Of a stretch of DNA of 64,000 nucleotides, positions 1 to 11,545 are shown one piece after another. The stretch covers positions 1-64,000 of the forward strand of contig JAHJCM010000031.1 of assembly GCA_018812945.1 (NCBI GenBank). The letters are read 5' to 3'. Every line of letters starts with the position of its first letter. The first letter of the stretch is position 1. Source of the DNA: Gammaproteobacteria bacterium. GTDB taxonomy: Bacteria; Pseudomonadota; Gammaproteobacteria; Burkholderiales; Burkholderiaceae_B. Below the pieces are notes generated by a model. It saw nothing but the letters and a program-made list of their open reading frames with translations, ran no database searches and was not told the DNA's origin. The position numbers were made by a program, and so were the translations under genes.

Positions 1-85
1 CAACCCGCCATACCTTTTCAGGATTGCGGGCTGCCAGCAAACGCCCTTGGCACAGGCGTAAAAACAGGGTGACGGATTTGGACAT
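1..85 (-). CDS. partial CDS running off the left edge (N-terminus MSKSVTLFLRLCQGRLLAARNPEKVWRV...)
   Basis: Open minus-strand frame from ATG at 85 to the window edge; too short to identify. Confidence 0.35.
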   Translation of the reverse strand, partial: MSKSVTLFLRLCQGRLLAARNPEKVWRV

Positions 86-172
86 GGAGCTCATGCAATC
101 ATCTTGTTGCATGCATGCTGTTTGGCCTAGGGCAAAGCCGGACACAATAGGGGTAAATAGCGACAGGCTGTC

Positions 173-3246
<3,074 letters not shown>

Positions 3247-3285
3247 TCAGTGGTTAACTCAAAAATAACATTACAGGTTTATCAG

Positions 3286-3302
3286 AATATTACGTCACCG
3301 AG
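3286..3302 (-). promoter_or_regulatory. candidate promoter/activator motif upstream of fadH (sense: CTCGGTGACGTAATATT)
   Basis: Shares CTCGGT(T)GAYGTAATATT with the region upstream of the 9016 gene at a similar distance from the start codon; contains a TAATAT -10-like hexamer. Confidence 0.45.
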
Positions 3303-3323
3303 AAACTATTTGAGCACGAAGAA

Positions 3324-4364
3324 TCATTTTCGTGATGCATGTTTCTGGCGATAATCCTTCGGGGTTTGCTCGCGCCAACGCTTGAAGGTTCTGCTGAAAT
3401 TGGATGCATCTTCATAACCCAGCGCATGTGCAATTTCTTCTACTGTGGTGTCGGTGTGTTCAAGTAACCAACAGGCCCGCTCTTGCCTTACCTCATCCAG
3501 CAACTGTTGAAAGCTGGTGCCCTCAGCCTGAAGGTGACACATGAAGGTGCGCTCGGTCAGGTTTTCTTTTGCAGCCATGCATTGAAGTGTGGGCATGTGC
3601 CCTTCGCTTTGTTGCAACTGCATGCGCACGCGCTGAGCCAGTGTGCCGCCCGCTTGCAGACGTTGAAGCTGCAAATCACAATCGCGCAGCAAGCGTTGCA
3701 AGGCTTCATCATCTGCGGCCAGGCTGGGGCTGTTGACCAAGGCAGGGTTCATTGCCACACGCAACTGCGGCGAACCGAAGCTGTTGTGTTGGGCAATTCG
3801 CTGATACTGGTCGACCCACTCCGGTGCATCAAAAGGCCATTCGATGCGCAATTGCGATGGCAGTTCCTGACCTGTCATTGCCGTAAGCAACTGCACCAAA
3901 CCGCCAAGCAACTGGCAGTGCAAATACTCCCGCACTGCGCCCAGATCCACCCATTCCTCAAGCACCGCTGCAAACTCGGGCTCGTGTTCAAACCGCAAGT
4001 TCGCAAGGGTTTGTCGCAAACCCGCGTAGCGTTGAAGCAGCAACATGGCGCTGGGCAAATTCTTGCTGGCAATCATGGCCGAACCCAAAGTGCCGTGTGC
4101 CGATGCAGGGGTGCGCAAGCCCACCTCCAGGCCCAACCATGGACATTCGCTTAGTTGCAAACCACGCTCAATAAGCTGACGCATTTGGTCAAAGCTCAGA
4201 AACTGGTTGCTCTCGTGCAATTGCTGCCAGTCCAGCGGCACATTGTCCAGAATTTCGTTTGGCGAGAATCCACGGCGTTGCAGTTCGGCGCACAGCAAAC
4301 GCGCATACACCGGGTGCAAGGCTGGCTTCAAAGCGGCAACTGGATCGTTGGAAAGCTGGGGCAA
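3324..4364 (-). CDS. AraC family transcriptional regulator
   Basis: 346 aa; VEEIAHALGYEDASNFSRTFKRWREQTPKDYR HTH; divergent from alkB. Confidence 0.93.
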   Translation of the reverse strand: MPQLSNDPVAALKPALHPVYARLLCAELQRRGFSPNEILDNVPLDWQQLHESNQFLSFDQMRQLIERGLQLSECPWLGLEVGLRTPASAHGTLGSAMIASKNLPSAMLLLQRYAGLRQTLANLRFEHEPEFAAVLEEWVDLGAVREYLHCQLLGGLVQLLTAMTGQELPSQLRIEWPFDAPEWVDQYQRIAQHNSFGSPQLRVAMNPALVNSPSLAADDEALQRLLRDCDLQLQRLQAGGTLAQRVRMQLQQSEGHMPTLQCMAAKENLTERTFMCHLQAEGTSFQQLLDEVRQERACWLLEHTDTTVEEIAHALGYEDASNFSRTFKRWREQTPKDYRQKHASRK

Positions 4365-4494
4365 GTGTGTTGTCTCTGGTGTGTTGTCGTTTTAATTTGT
4401 CACTTTATGACGATCTTATGCCACTCTGTGCGGTGTTGTCCATCGACTGTCAGGCCTAAGATGAAATCATCCTGAACAACCCGGTGCACAAAAA

Positions 4495-5655
4495 ATGACG
4501 TCAAATACATTGCCCGCTACACAATACAAAGATCCCAAGAAGTACCTTTGGCTGCTGTCCGTAATCGCGCCTTTTGCAGCCCCGCTCGGTCCTATCATGT
4601 ATTTGTACACAGGCCACACACAGTGGCTGTGGATCTTCCTCGCCTTCTTTTACATCGGCCTTCCAGTGCTTGATTTCATGTTTGGCGAGGACAAGCAAAA
4701 TCCTCCCGAGCAGGCTGTGCCCGAACTCGAAAACACCACCTATTACCGGGTCATCACATACCTGTTGGTGCCAATCATCACCTTCGGCTTTTTGTTCAAT
4801 GTGATATTTCTGGCCACGCACGACCTGCACTGGTTGCACTGGCTGGCAGTGGCAATTACCACAGGGTCGCTGCTCGGCTTTGGTTTGAATCTGGGCCATG
4901 AAATGGGCCACAAAAAACGCAAACTCGACAAAGCACTGGCACTGTTTACCCTGTCACTGGGTGGCTATGGCCACTTCTCGATTGAACACAACCGCGGCCA
5001 TCACCGCGACGTGGCCACACCAGAAGACCCAGCCACTTCACGCATGGGTGAACACATTTATGAATTCATGCTGCGTGAAATTCCCGGTGCCTTCAAACGC
5101 GCCTGGAAACTGGAAGGTGAACGCCTTGAACGCGCGGGCAAAAGCCGCTGGAATGTGGGCAATGAAATGCTGCAAGCCGGCGCAATGACCCTGGTCTTGT
5201 ACACCGCATTGATCGCGATGTTCGGCTGGCCGATGGTGCCGGTGTTGGCTGTGGTTGCTTTCTGGGGTGCATTCCAGTTGACCAGCGCCAACTACATTGA
5301 GCACTACGGGCTGATGCGCCAGAAACTGCCCAATGGTGAATACGAGCGCTGTGCGCCACACCATTCATGGAACAGCAACCATTTGGTGTCGAACCTCGTG
5401 GTGTTTCAATTGCAGCGTCATTCTGACCACCATGCAAATCCGGCGCGCAGTTACCAGTCGCTGCGTGATTTTCCGGAACTGCCCAGCTTGCCATCGGGTT
5501 ACTTCGGCATGTTTCTGGTTGCTTATGTGCCCCCGCTCTGGTTTGCAGTGATGAACCCAAGACTGCTGGAAGTGGCAGGCAAGAATGCGCAGAAAATCAA
5601 TATTCATCCGCGCAAGCGTGAACGTGTGATTCGCCGTTACTCGCTTGCGGTTTAA
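4495..5655 (+). CDS. alkB: alkane 1-monooxygenase
   Basis: 386 aa; His boxes HEMGHK, HNRGHH, LQRHSDHH plus NYIEHYGL motif; multiple TM segments. Confidence 0.96.
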   Translation: MTSNTLPATQYKDPKKYLWLLSVIAPFAAPLGPIMYLYTGHTQWLWIFLAFFYIGLPVLDFMFGEDKQNPPEQAVPELENTTYYRVITYLLVPIITFGFLFNVIFLATHDLHWLHWLAVAITTGSLLGFGLNLGHEMGHKKRKLDKALALFTLSLGGYGHFSIEHNRGHHRDVATPEDPATSRMGEHIYEFMLREIPGAFKRAWKLEGERLERAGKSRWNVGNEMLQAGAMTLVLYTALIAMFGWPMVPVLAVVAFWGAFQLTSANYIEHYGLMRQKLPNGEYERCAPHHSWNSNHLVSNLVVFQLQRHSDHHANPARSYQSLRDFPELPSLPSGYFGMFLVAYVPPLWFAVMNPRLLEVAGKNAQKINIHPRKRERVIRRYSLAV

Positions 5656-5688
5656 ACATTCACTTCTGCGGGAGTGCGCAGATCAAGA

Positions 5689-6126
5689 CTAGCCAGCCTG
5701 ATTGATCTGCTTGCCCACAGCGCCCTCTAGCAGGGCGCTTTTTATTTGGGCTGGAATAATCTGCTTGGTGAAATTTTTGGCATCCACCAACACATAGGTG
5801 GCCTGTGATGTCGCCACCAAAACCTGAGTGCTTGCGTTTACAAAATCAAAATTCACAGTGAAGCTGGTGTTACCGAAATGGCTAGGGTAAACGCTGGCTT
5901 TCAACACATCATCAAATCGCGCAGGCGCTTTCCATTCGGTCAGCAGTCGAACCACCTGGGTTTCAAACCCCATGTTCACCAGGGCGTTGTAACCGCCCAT
6001 GGCTGCACGCATATATTCGGTGAGCGCCAAATCGACGTAATCACCATAGCGGGCGTTGAACACGACGCCTTGCGCGTCGCATTCGCCATAACGGACCCGA
6101 AACAGAAACTCAAACGGATTGGCCAT
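5689..6126 (-). CDS. acyl-CoA thioesterase (hotdog, 4HBT family)
   Basis: 145 aa; FLFRVRYGECDAQGVVFNARYGDYVDLALTEYM active-site region. Confidence 0.9.
   Translation of the reverse strand: MANPFEFLFRVRYGECDAQGVVFNARYGDYVDLALTEYMRAAMGGYNALVNMGFETQVVRLLTEWKAPARFDDVLKASVYPSHFGNTSFTVNFDFVNASTQVLVATSQATYVLVDAKNFTKQIIPAQIKSALLEGAVGKQINQAG
5719..5746 (+). terminator. intrinsic terminator for alkB lying inside the 3' end of the convergent thioesterase gene
   Basis: AGCGCCCT-CTAGC-AGGGCGCT followed by TTTTATTT. Confidence 0.75.
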
Positions 6127-6129
6127 TCG

Positions 6130-7809
6130 TTACACCGGTTGGGGAACAAGCGCTTGCGTCAACTGTTCCTGACGTGCCCTTGCATTGTGTTCGGCCTGCT
6201 CCAGAGAATGCACCCTAGATTCACCGCGAATCATGTCCACGGCTTTCTCGGCCATCATCATCACAGGAGCGTTGGTGTTGCCACCAATCAGGCTTGGCAT
6301 TGCAGACGCATCCACGATCCGCAAACCTTCCAGACCATGCACACGCAATTGGGGATCAACAACTGCCATGGCATCGGTGCCCATTTTACAAGTGCCCGTG
6401 GGGTGGTACACCGTGTCAACACGGTTGCGCAACACCTCGCGAATTTCATCGTCGGTGCGCACGTGCTCAGTGAATTTGTCTTTCACTATCCACTTGGCCA
6501 GTGCAGGCGCGTGCATGATTTTGCGGGTCAGCTTGAAGCCTTCAACCAACTCTTCCATATCACGCGGATCTTTCAAAAAGCCTATGTCAATCAATGGTGG
6601 TGTGTCCATTGAATTGCCCTGCAGGGTCAGGCTGCCACGACTGTGCGGACGCAGTAAGCACACATGGCAAGAGAAGCCGTGCCCCAAATGCATTTTGCGG
6701 GCATGGTCATCGACCATGGCCACGACAAAGTGCAACTGCACATTCGGGTCTTTCAGGTCAGGACGGGTTTTCAGGAATGCTCCACCTTCTGCAAAGTTAC
6801 TGGTCAAGGCACCCCGGCGGTGTTTGCGATAACGGAAAATTTCGCGCAACAGACGAATGCCACCGCGAATCGACAGGCCAAGCGTATCCAGACTTTTGGT
6901 GGAATAACCAAAAATGAAATCCGGATGGTCTTGCAAATTTTTACCCACACCCGGCAAGTGGTGCACCAGGTCAATGTCGTGGCGGGCCAGCTCAGAGGAA
7001 TCGCCGACTCCGGACACCATCAACAACTGCGGTGTTTGAATTGCACCGGCAGTCAGAATGATTTCCTTGCGTGCTTTCATCACGGTACGTACGCCGTTGA
7101 TCGACACTTCAACACCCACGGCACGCTTGCCTTCAAACAGCACACGTTGAACCATAGCCTTGGTGTGCACGGTCAAATTCTTGCGATGAAGATTCGGGAA
7201 CAGATAAGCGCGGGCTGCACTCCAGCGCTCGCCGTTCTTCTGGGTCACCTGGTAAATGCCAACACCTTCTTGGTCTTCACCGTTGAAGTCGTGGTTGACT
7301 TTGAATCCGGCTTGTTTGCCTGCTTCCAGATAGATTTGCTGAAAGGGATTGTCAGAACGCAAGTCAGCCACATTCAATGGGCCATTGTTGCCATGGTACG
7401 CATCGCGAATCCGTTCATTGCATTCGCTGAGTTTGAAATAAGGCAGCACTTCTTTGTAGGACCAACCGCTGCAACCCTCTTCATGAGCCCAACGATCATA
7501 ATCAGATGCCGTGCCACGGATGTACACCATGGCATTGATGGCCGATGAACCGCCCAAGGTTTTGCCGCGCGGCTGATAGCCTTTGCGGCCGTTCAAGCCG
7601 GGTTGTGGCGTGGTTTCAAAAGCCCAATTGTTGATTTTGGTGGGCAACATGGCCACTGCACCGCTGGGAATATTGATGAGGTTGCCGGTGCCGTCGCCCC
7701 CGGCTTCAAGAAGGCATACATCGAGTGCTGAGTCTTCGCTGAGGCGACCCGCCATGGCACAGCCACCGGAACCACCACCCACCACGATGTAGTCGTGTTC
7801 TGTCTTCAT
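6130..7809 (-). CDS. GMC-family FAD-dependent alcohol/choline dehydrogenase (AlkJ-like)
   Basis: 559 aa; DYIVVGGGSGGCAMAGRLSED, GGSSAINAMVYIRG, YHPTGTCKMGTD, GGNTNAPVMMMAEKA. Confidence 0.93.
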   Translation of the reverse strand: MKTEHDYIVVGGGSGGCAMAGRLSEDSALDVCLLEAGGDGTGNLINIPSGAVAMLPTKINNWAFETTPQPGLNGRKGYQPRGKTLGGSSAINAMVYIRGTASDYDRWAHEEGCSGWSYKEVLPYFKLSECNERIRDAYHGNNGPLNVADLRSDNPFQQIYLEAGKQAGFKVNHDFNGEDQEGVGIYQVTQKNGERWSAARAYLFPNLHRKNLTVHTKAMVQRVLFEGKRAVGVEVSINGVRTVMKARKEIILTAGAIQTPQLLMVSGVGDSSELARHDIDLVHHLPGVGKNLQDHPDFIFGYSTKSLDTLGLSIRGGIRLLREIFRYRKHRRGALTSNFAEGGAFLKTRPDLKDPNVQLHFVVAMVDDHARKMHLGHGFSCHVCLLRPHSRGSLTLQGNSMDTPPLIDIGFLKDPRDMEELVEGFKLTRKIMHAPALAKWIVKDKFTEHVRTDDEIREVLRNRVDTVYHPTGTCKMGTDAMAVVDPQLRVHGLEGLRIVDASAMPSLIGGNTNAPVMMMAEKAVDMIRGESRVHSLEQAEHNARARQEQLTQALVPQPV

Positions 7810-7928
7810 CTGCTCCTCCTGAATTCAAACTCGCTTGGATCAAGTTCTTTTTGTGTTTATGAATTGATCATAGATGAACACAAGCGACAATAAACGCTGA
7901 GAGACGGACAAAAAATTGATAATTCCGG

Positions 7929-9016
7929 TCAAGCGATGCGACTGATCTTCTCAGGGGCAATTGCACCCTGGCCAGCGCCATGATCAGACAGCTGATTGAT
8001 GCTGGCCAAGGCCTCATGAACTTCCTGCATCACGCGTTGGGTAAGTTCATGCACGGTGGGAACATCTTGCACAAGGCCTTGAACCTGGCCGATCAATTGA
8101 ACGCCCTGTGAATGGTTGCCCTCGATGGTGGCTTTCTTGATTTGCAGCACGGCAGCGCCGTAGAAAGTCACGGTGAGCGTTTGCTCCAAACCCATTTTGA
8201 AGACGTCTTTGAGGATGCCCAGCAAGGGCTTGTTCATTTCACGCGCAGCCAGGTAGGCGCGCCACATGGCACGCACCGGATTGAATGGCTTGGACATGAT
8301 TTTTTTGGAGTTGGGCGTGGTCATGACCCGGCAAGGAATGCTGTCAAAGTTCTTGCTGTAAATGGTGTCTTCCACTTCCTTTTCCACAATCAGTTCTTTG
8401 GTGTTGGCATGCACCGGGCTTTCTTTCGAGGCGGCCCAGCGCGTGCCCATGGCCACACCATCAGCACCCAAGGCCAAGGCTGCCACCACACCGCCACCCG
8501 TGCCAAAACCACCGGCTGCGATAATTGGAAGCTTGGTGACCTGCCGGATTGCGGGCACCAACACCAATGATGTAACTGCACCGCCGTGCGCTGCGGCTTC
8601 ATGGCCGGTCACCAACAAGGCATCTGCACCCGACTGCTCGGCCTTCAAGGCATGTTTGGCGTTCACTACAGTCACAATGACTTGCCACCATAGTCGTGCA
8701 CACGCTTGCAGACATCCGCTGGGCTGCCAAGACTGAAATTGATCACTGGCACTTTTTCGTTCAGCGCCACTTCGAGATTTTCCCGGGCACCTGGCATGAT
8801 CAATGCGCAACCAATGCCGAAGGGCTTGTGGGTCAGGCTTCGAATCTTTCGAATTTCAGAGAGGGTTTGTTCAGGCGTCAAATGCCCTATGGCCAGAATG
8901 CCCAGACCACCTGAATTGGCAGTGGCCGCCACAAGGTCAGCGTTCGCGACGTAGGTCATGCCGGGGCACACCAGCGGGTATTGAATGTTGAACATCTCGG
9001 TGATGCGGGTTTTCAT
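7929..9016 (-). pseudogene. nitronate monooxygenase-like / 2-nitropropane dioxygenase family gene interrupted by a 1-nt frameshift
   Basis: N-terminal half in ORF 8672..9016 (MKTRITEMFNIQYPLVCPGMTYV...RVHDYGGK), C-terminal half in another frame of 7929..8810 (VIVTVVNAKHALKAEQSGADALLVTGHEAAAHGG...); junction GGCAAGTCATTGTGAC is one G short of AAG-GTC-ATT. Confidence 0.8.
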
Positions 9017-9060
9017 GGGCGGTCCGTGGATCGAGTTGGCCGAAACTTGGCTGTCCGCAC

Positions 9061-9078
9061 AATATTACATCAACCGAG
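9061..9078 (-). promoter_or_regulatory. candidate promoter/activator motif (sense: CTCGGTTGATGTAATATT), flanked by ATATTCTGATAA (9079-9090)
   Basis: Same motif as upstream of fadH; about 45-60 nt upstream of the ATG at 9016. Confidence 0.45.
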
Positions 9079-9117
9079 ATATTCTGATAAGCGCTGTAAG
9101 TATCTGGCGCTGCTGTC

Positions 9118-10665
9118 TTATCCCAGCGTATTCGTCAAATCACCCAGCAATGGCAAACCACTGAGCAAGCCACCCTCACCACCACTGCTGGAGCTGATGG
9201 ATGAGGTCAATCCACCCAGTACATCACCCAGCAGCGGAATACCTGCAAGCGCATCACCACCACCTGCGCCACCACTGAGCAGACCACCATCGAGCACATC
9301 GCCCAGCAGGGGAACATCAGCGAGCAGATTCTCTCCACCCAGACCACCAGTCAGGCTGTCCAGCGCGCCGCCCAGGAATGGAATGGACGACAGCGCAGAA
9401 CCCACATCGCCGCCCAAAGAACCCGCAAGATCGCCAACCAGATTCGTAACAGGTTCAGCAGGTGTTCCCGCGCCTACCGAAGACACGGCATCGCCCACGC
9501 CACCCAACAAACCACCCACGGTATTGAGAAGGGTATTGCCGCCTTCACCGATCAGGGCCAGTGGTGTGTCGGACAGACCACTTTCCAATCCGCCACCCAG
9601 ACCACTCAAAATGCCACCCAAACCACCTTCGTTGTTACCTGTGACAACGGAATCCACAACGCCACCCAATGTACCTGCAAGGTCGCCCAGTACAGGCACA
9701 GGTTCCAGCAACTGACCCACGTTGTCTGTCACATTGACCAAGGTGCCAAACACACCACCCACACCGCCATCGGTGTTGGGCCCGGTGGTGCCCAGCAAAC
9801 TGCCAACCAGGTCTGCCAAAGGTTCCAGCGGGGTGCCATCACCAAAACTGCTGACCTGGTTTGCTGCCACGCCCAACAGGCTGGTCAATGAACTCAAACC
9901 CGTTTCAAGCGCCGCACCCACGGGTGCCAGTGGCGTGCCATCCAGCCCGCTGGTCAGGCCGTCGGTAAGCCCGCTGAGAATGCCACTCAGGCCGCCATTG
10001 TTGTCACCTGCCAAGGTTGACTCCAGCACATTGCCCACGGTGTTCACAACATCGCCAACCACAGGCACGGGCTCGGTGATGTCACTCAAGTTGTTGGTCA
10101 AATCGCTGACTGTTTCAGCAAGGCCTCCTGCATTTTCTGCGGGCAAGGCGCCTGGGTTGCCACCCGACCCGCCACCGCTGCCGGAGCCATCGTCATCGCT
10201 ACCTGCAAACAGTGCCGCTGCACCCACAGCACCAACCACAGGCAAGGCACTCAAACCTGCACCGGCACCCAGCAAACCAGCACCAAACAGCCCGCTCATT
10301 TCACCGTTGGCTTCCTGACCATCGAGCACGGCCGCCTGGTTTTCACCATCAAATTCCGACACCAAAGTGACATTGCCCAAGCCGTCTCCGGCATTGGAGG
10401 TGATGACCACCTGACCATTCAAACCAGCGTCCGGATCAAAACCCAGTGTGGCCTCGCCACCATTTGAAATTTCAAGAAACGCCGGAATTTGCTGTTGCGT
10501 GCCGGGAATACTGAGCACCGCGATGGAGTTGCTGGTAGAACGCAATACGTCACCAGCCTGCAAGACCATGTCTTCCTGCAAGGGAATTTCAATGCCGTTG
10601 CGTTTCACAAATACATCGCCATCAATATTGGTTACAGAGGCAACTACAGGGTTTTCAAAGTTCAT
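9118..10665 (-). CDS. Gly/Leu-rich repeat surface-type protein with FecR/retention-module-like N-terminus
   Basis: 515 aa; N-terminus VTNIDGDVFVKRNGIEIPLQEDMVLQAGDVL; two ~120-aa EPVPV(V/L)GD... repeats and several short (V/I/L)PLLGDVL repeats. Confidence 0.8.
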   Translation of the reverse strand: MNFENPVVASVTNIDGDVFVKRNGIEIPLQEDMVLQAGDVLRSTSNSIAVLSIPGTQQQIPAFLEISNGGEATLGFDPDAGLNGQVVITSNAGDGLGNVTLVSEFDGENQAAVLDGQEANGEMSGLFGAGLLGAGAGLSALPVVGAVGAAALFAGSDDDGSGSGGGSGGNPGALPAENAGGLAETVSDLTNNLSDITEPVPVVGDVVNTVGNVLESTLAGDNNGGLSGILSGLTDGLTSGLDGTPLAPVGAALETGLSSLTSLLGVAANQVSSFGDGTPLEPLADLVGSLLGTTGPNTDGGVGGVFGTLVNVTDNVGQLLEPVPVLGDLAGTLGGVVDSVVTGNNEGGLGGILSGLGGGLESGLSDTPLALIGEGGNTLLNTVGGLLGGVGDAVSSVGAGTPAEPVTNLVGDLAGSLGGDVGSALSSIPFLGGALDSLTGGLGGENLLADVPLLGDVLDGGLLSGGAGGGDALAGIPLLGDVLGGLTSSISSSSGGEGGLLSGLPLLGDLTNTLG

Positions 10666-10680
10666 GATGTTTTCCTTGAA

Positions 10681-10962
10681 TCAAGCAAAGTCGGTGCTAT
10701 GAACCACGATGGATTCTGCGAAAGAAGCGGTCGAACTGATCGGGGCGGCAGGTTGGACAAAATCTGAAAAAACAGACGGGGAAATTGCAGCATTGTCTGC
10801 ATCAAAGTGACTGTTCATGCCATACAGAGACAAATCAATCTGCGTGATGAATGACACAATGCTGTTGAACAAATCGCCGGGGATGAACGACGAGGCCAGT
10901 GACAAATCAATCGAATTCAAATTCGGTAAAGAGTCCATGTTCTCAAGCTGTGCAGTCGCCAT
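10681..10962 (-). CDS. hypothetical small protein
   Basis: 93 aa; 15 bp upstream of and co-directional with the repeat protein. Confidence 0.6.
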   Translation of the reverse strand: MATAQLENMDSLPNLNSIDLSLASSFIPGDLFNSIVSFITQIDLSLYGMNSHFDADNAAISPSVFSDFVQPAAPISSTASFAESIVVHSTDFA

Positions 10963-11220
10963 ACAAAACCTTTGTTGAAATTGTCTCGGGATTGGTTAAT
11001 CCGAATTGGCTAACCATTTATAGGTAGCAAATATACCCAATTTGTAAGGTTTTTACTGACAAGCTGTAAGGGTTTTTGCAAAAAACAACAAACCAACCAA
11101 TTTAGGGGGGAGTACTTTCGCATTTGGAAAGCTGAACTTTCGCGCACAGGGCAAGCCGCATTTCGCTGAAATTAAGGCATCATTCAGCATCCAAATTTTT
11201 TGCATTCAAGGGAAAATCAA

Positions 11221-11532
11221 ATGGCTCAATTCGACAATGTAAGCGTGGTGAAAGCCGCCAATATTTATTTCGACGGCAAGGTCACCAGCCGCACCGTGCT
11301 TTTTGCTGATGGCAGCAAAAAAACCCTTGGCGTGATGCTACCCGGCGACTATGAATTCGGCACGGCCGAAAAGGAAATCATGGAAATTCTGGCCGGTGAA
11401 ATGGATGTGTGCCTGCCTGGCGAAAGCTGGAAGACCATTGTTGGCGGCCAGTCTTTTGAAGTGCCCGCCAACGCAAAATTTCAATTGAAGGTGAAAACAC
11501 CTGTCGATTATTGCTGCAGCTACATTGCGTAA
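11221..11532 (+). CDS. ppnP: pyrimidine/purine nucleoside phosphorylase (DUF1255 cupin)
   Basis: [48 protein letters not shown]...VDYCCSYIA; preferred start is internal to the ORF call. Confidence 0.93.
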   Translation: MAQFDNVSVVKAANIYFDGKVTSRTVLFADGSKKTLGVMLPGDYEFGTAEKEIMEILAGEMDVCLPGESWKTIVGGQSFEVPANAKFQLKVKTPVDYCCSYIA

Positions 11533-11545
11533 CTGAATCACTTCA

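Noticed and set aside
8981-10318. Long plus-strand ORFs (244 aa and 198 aa) opposite the repeat protein
   Set aside because: Pro/Ser-rich antisense shadows of a Gly/Leu-rich repeat gene; no RBS or family resemblance
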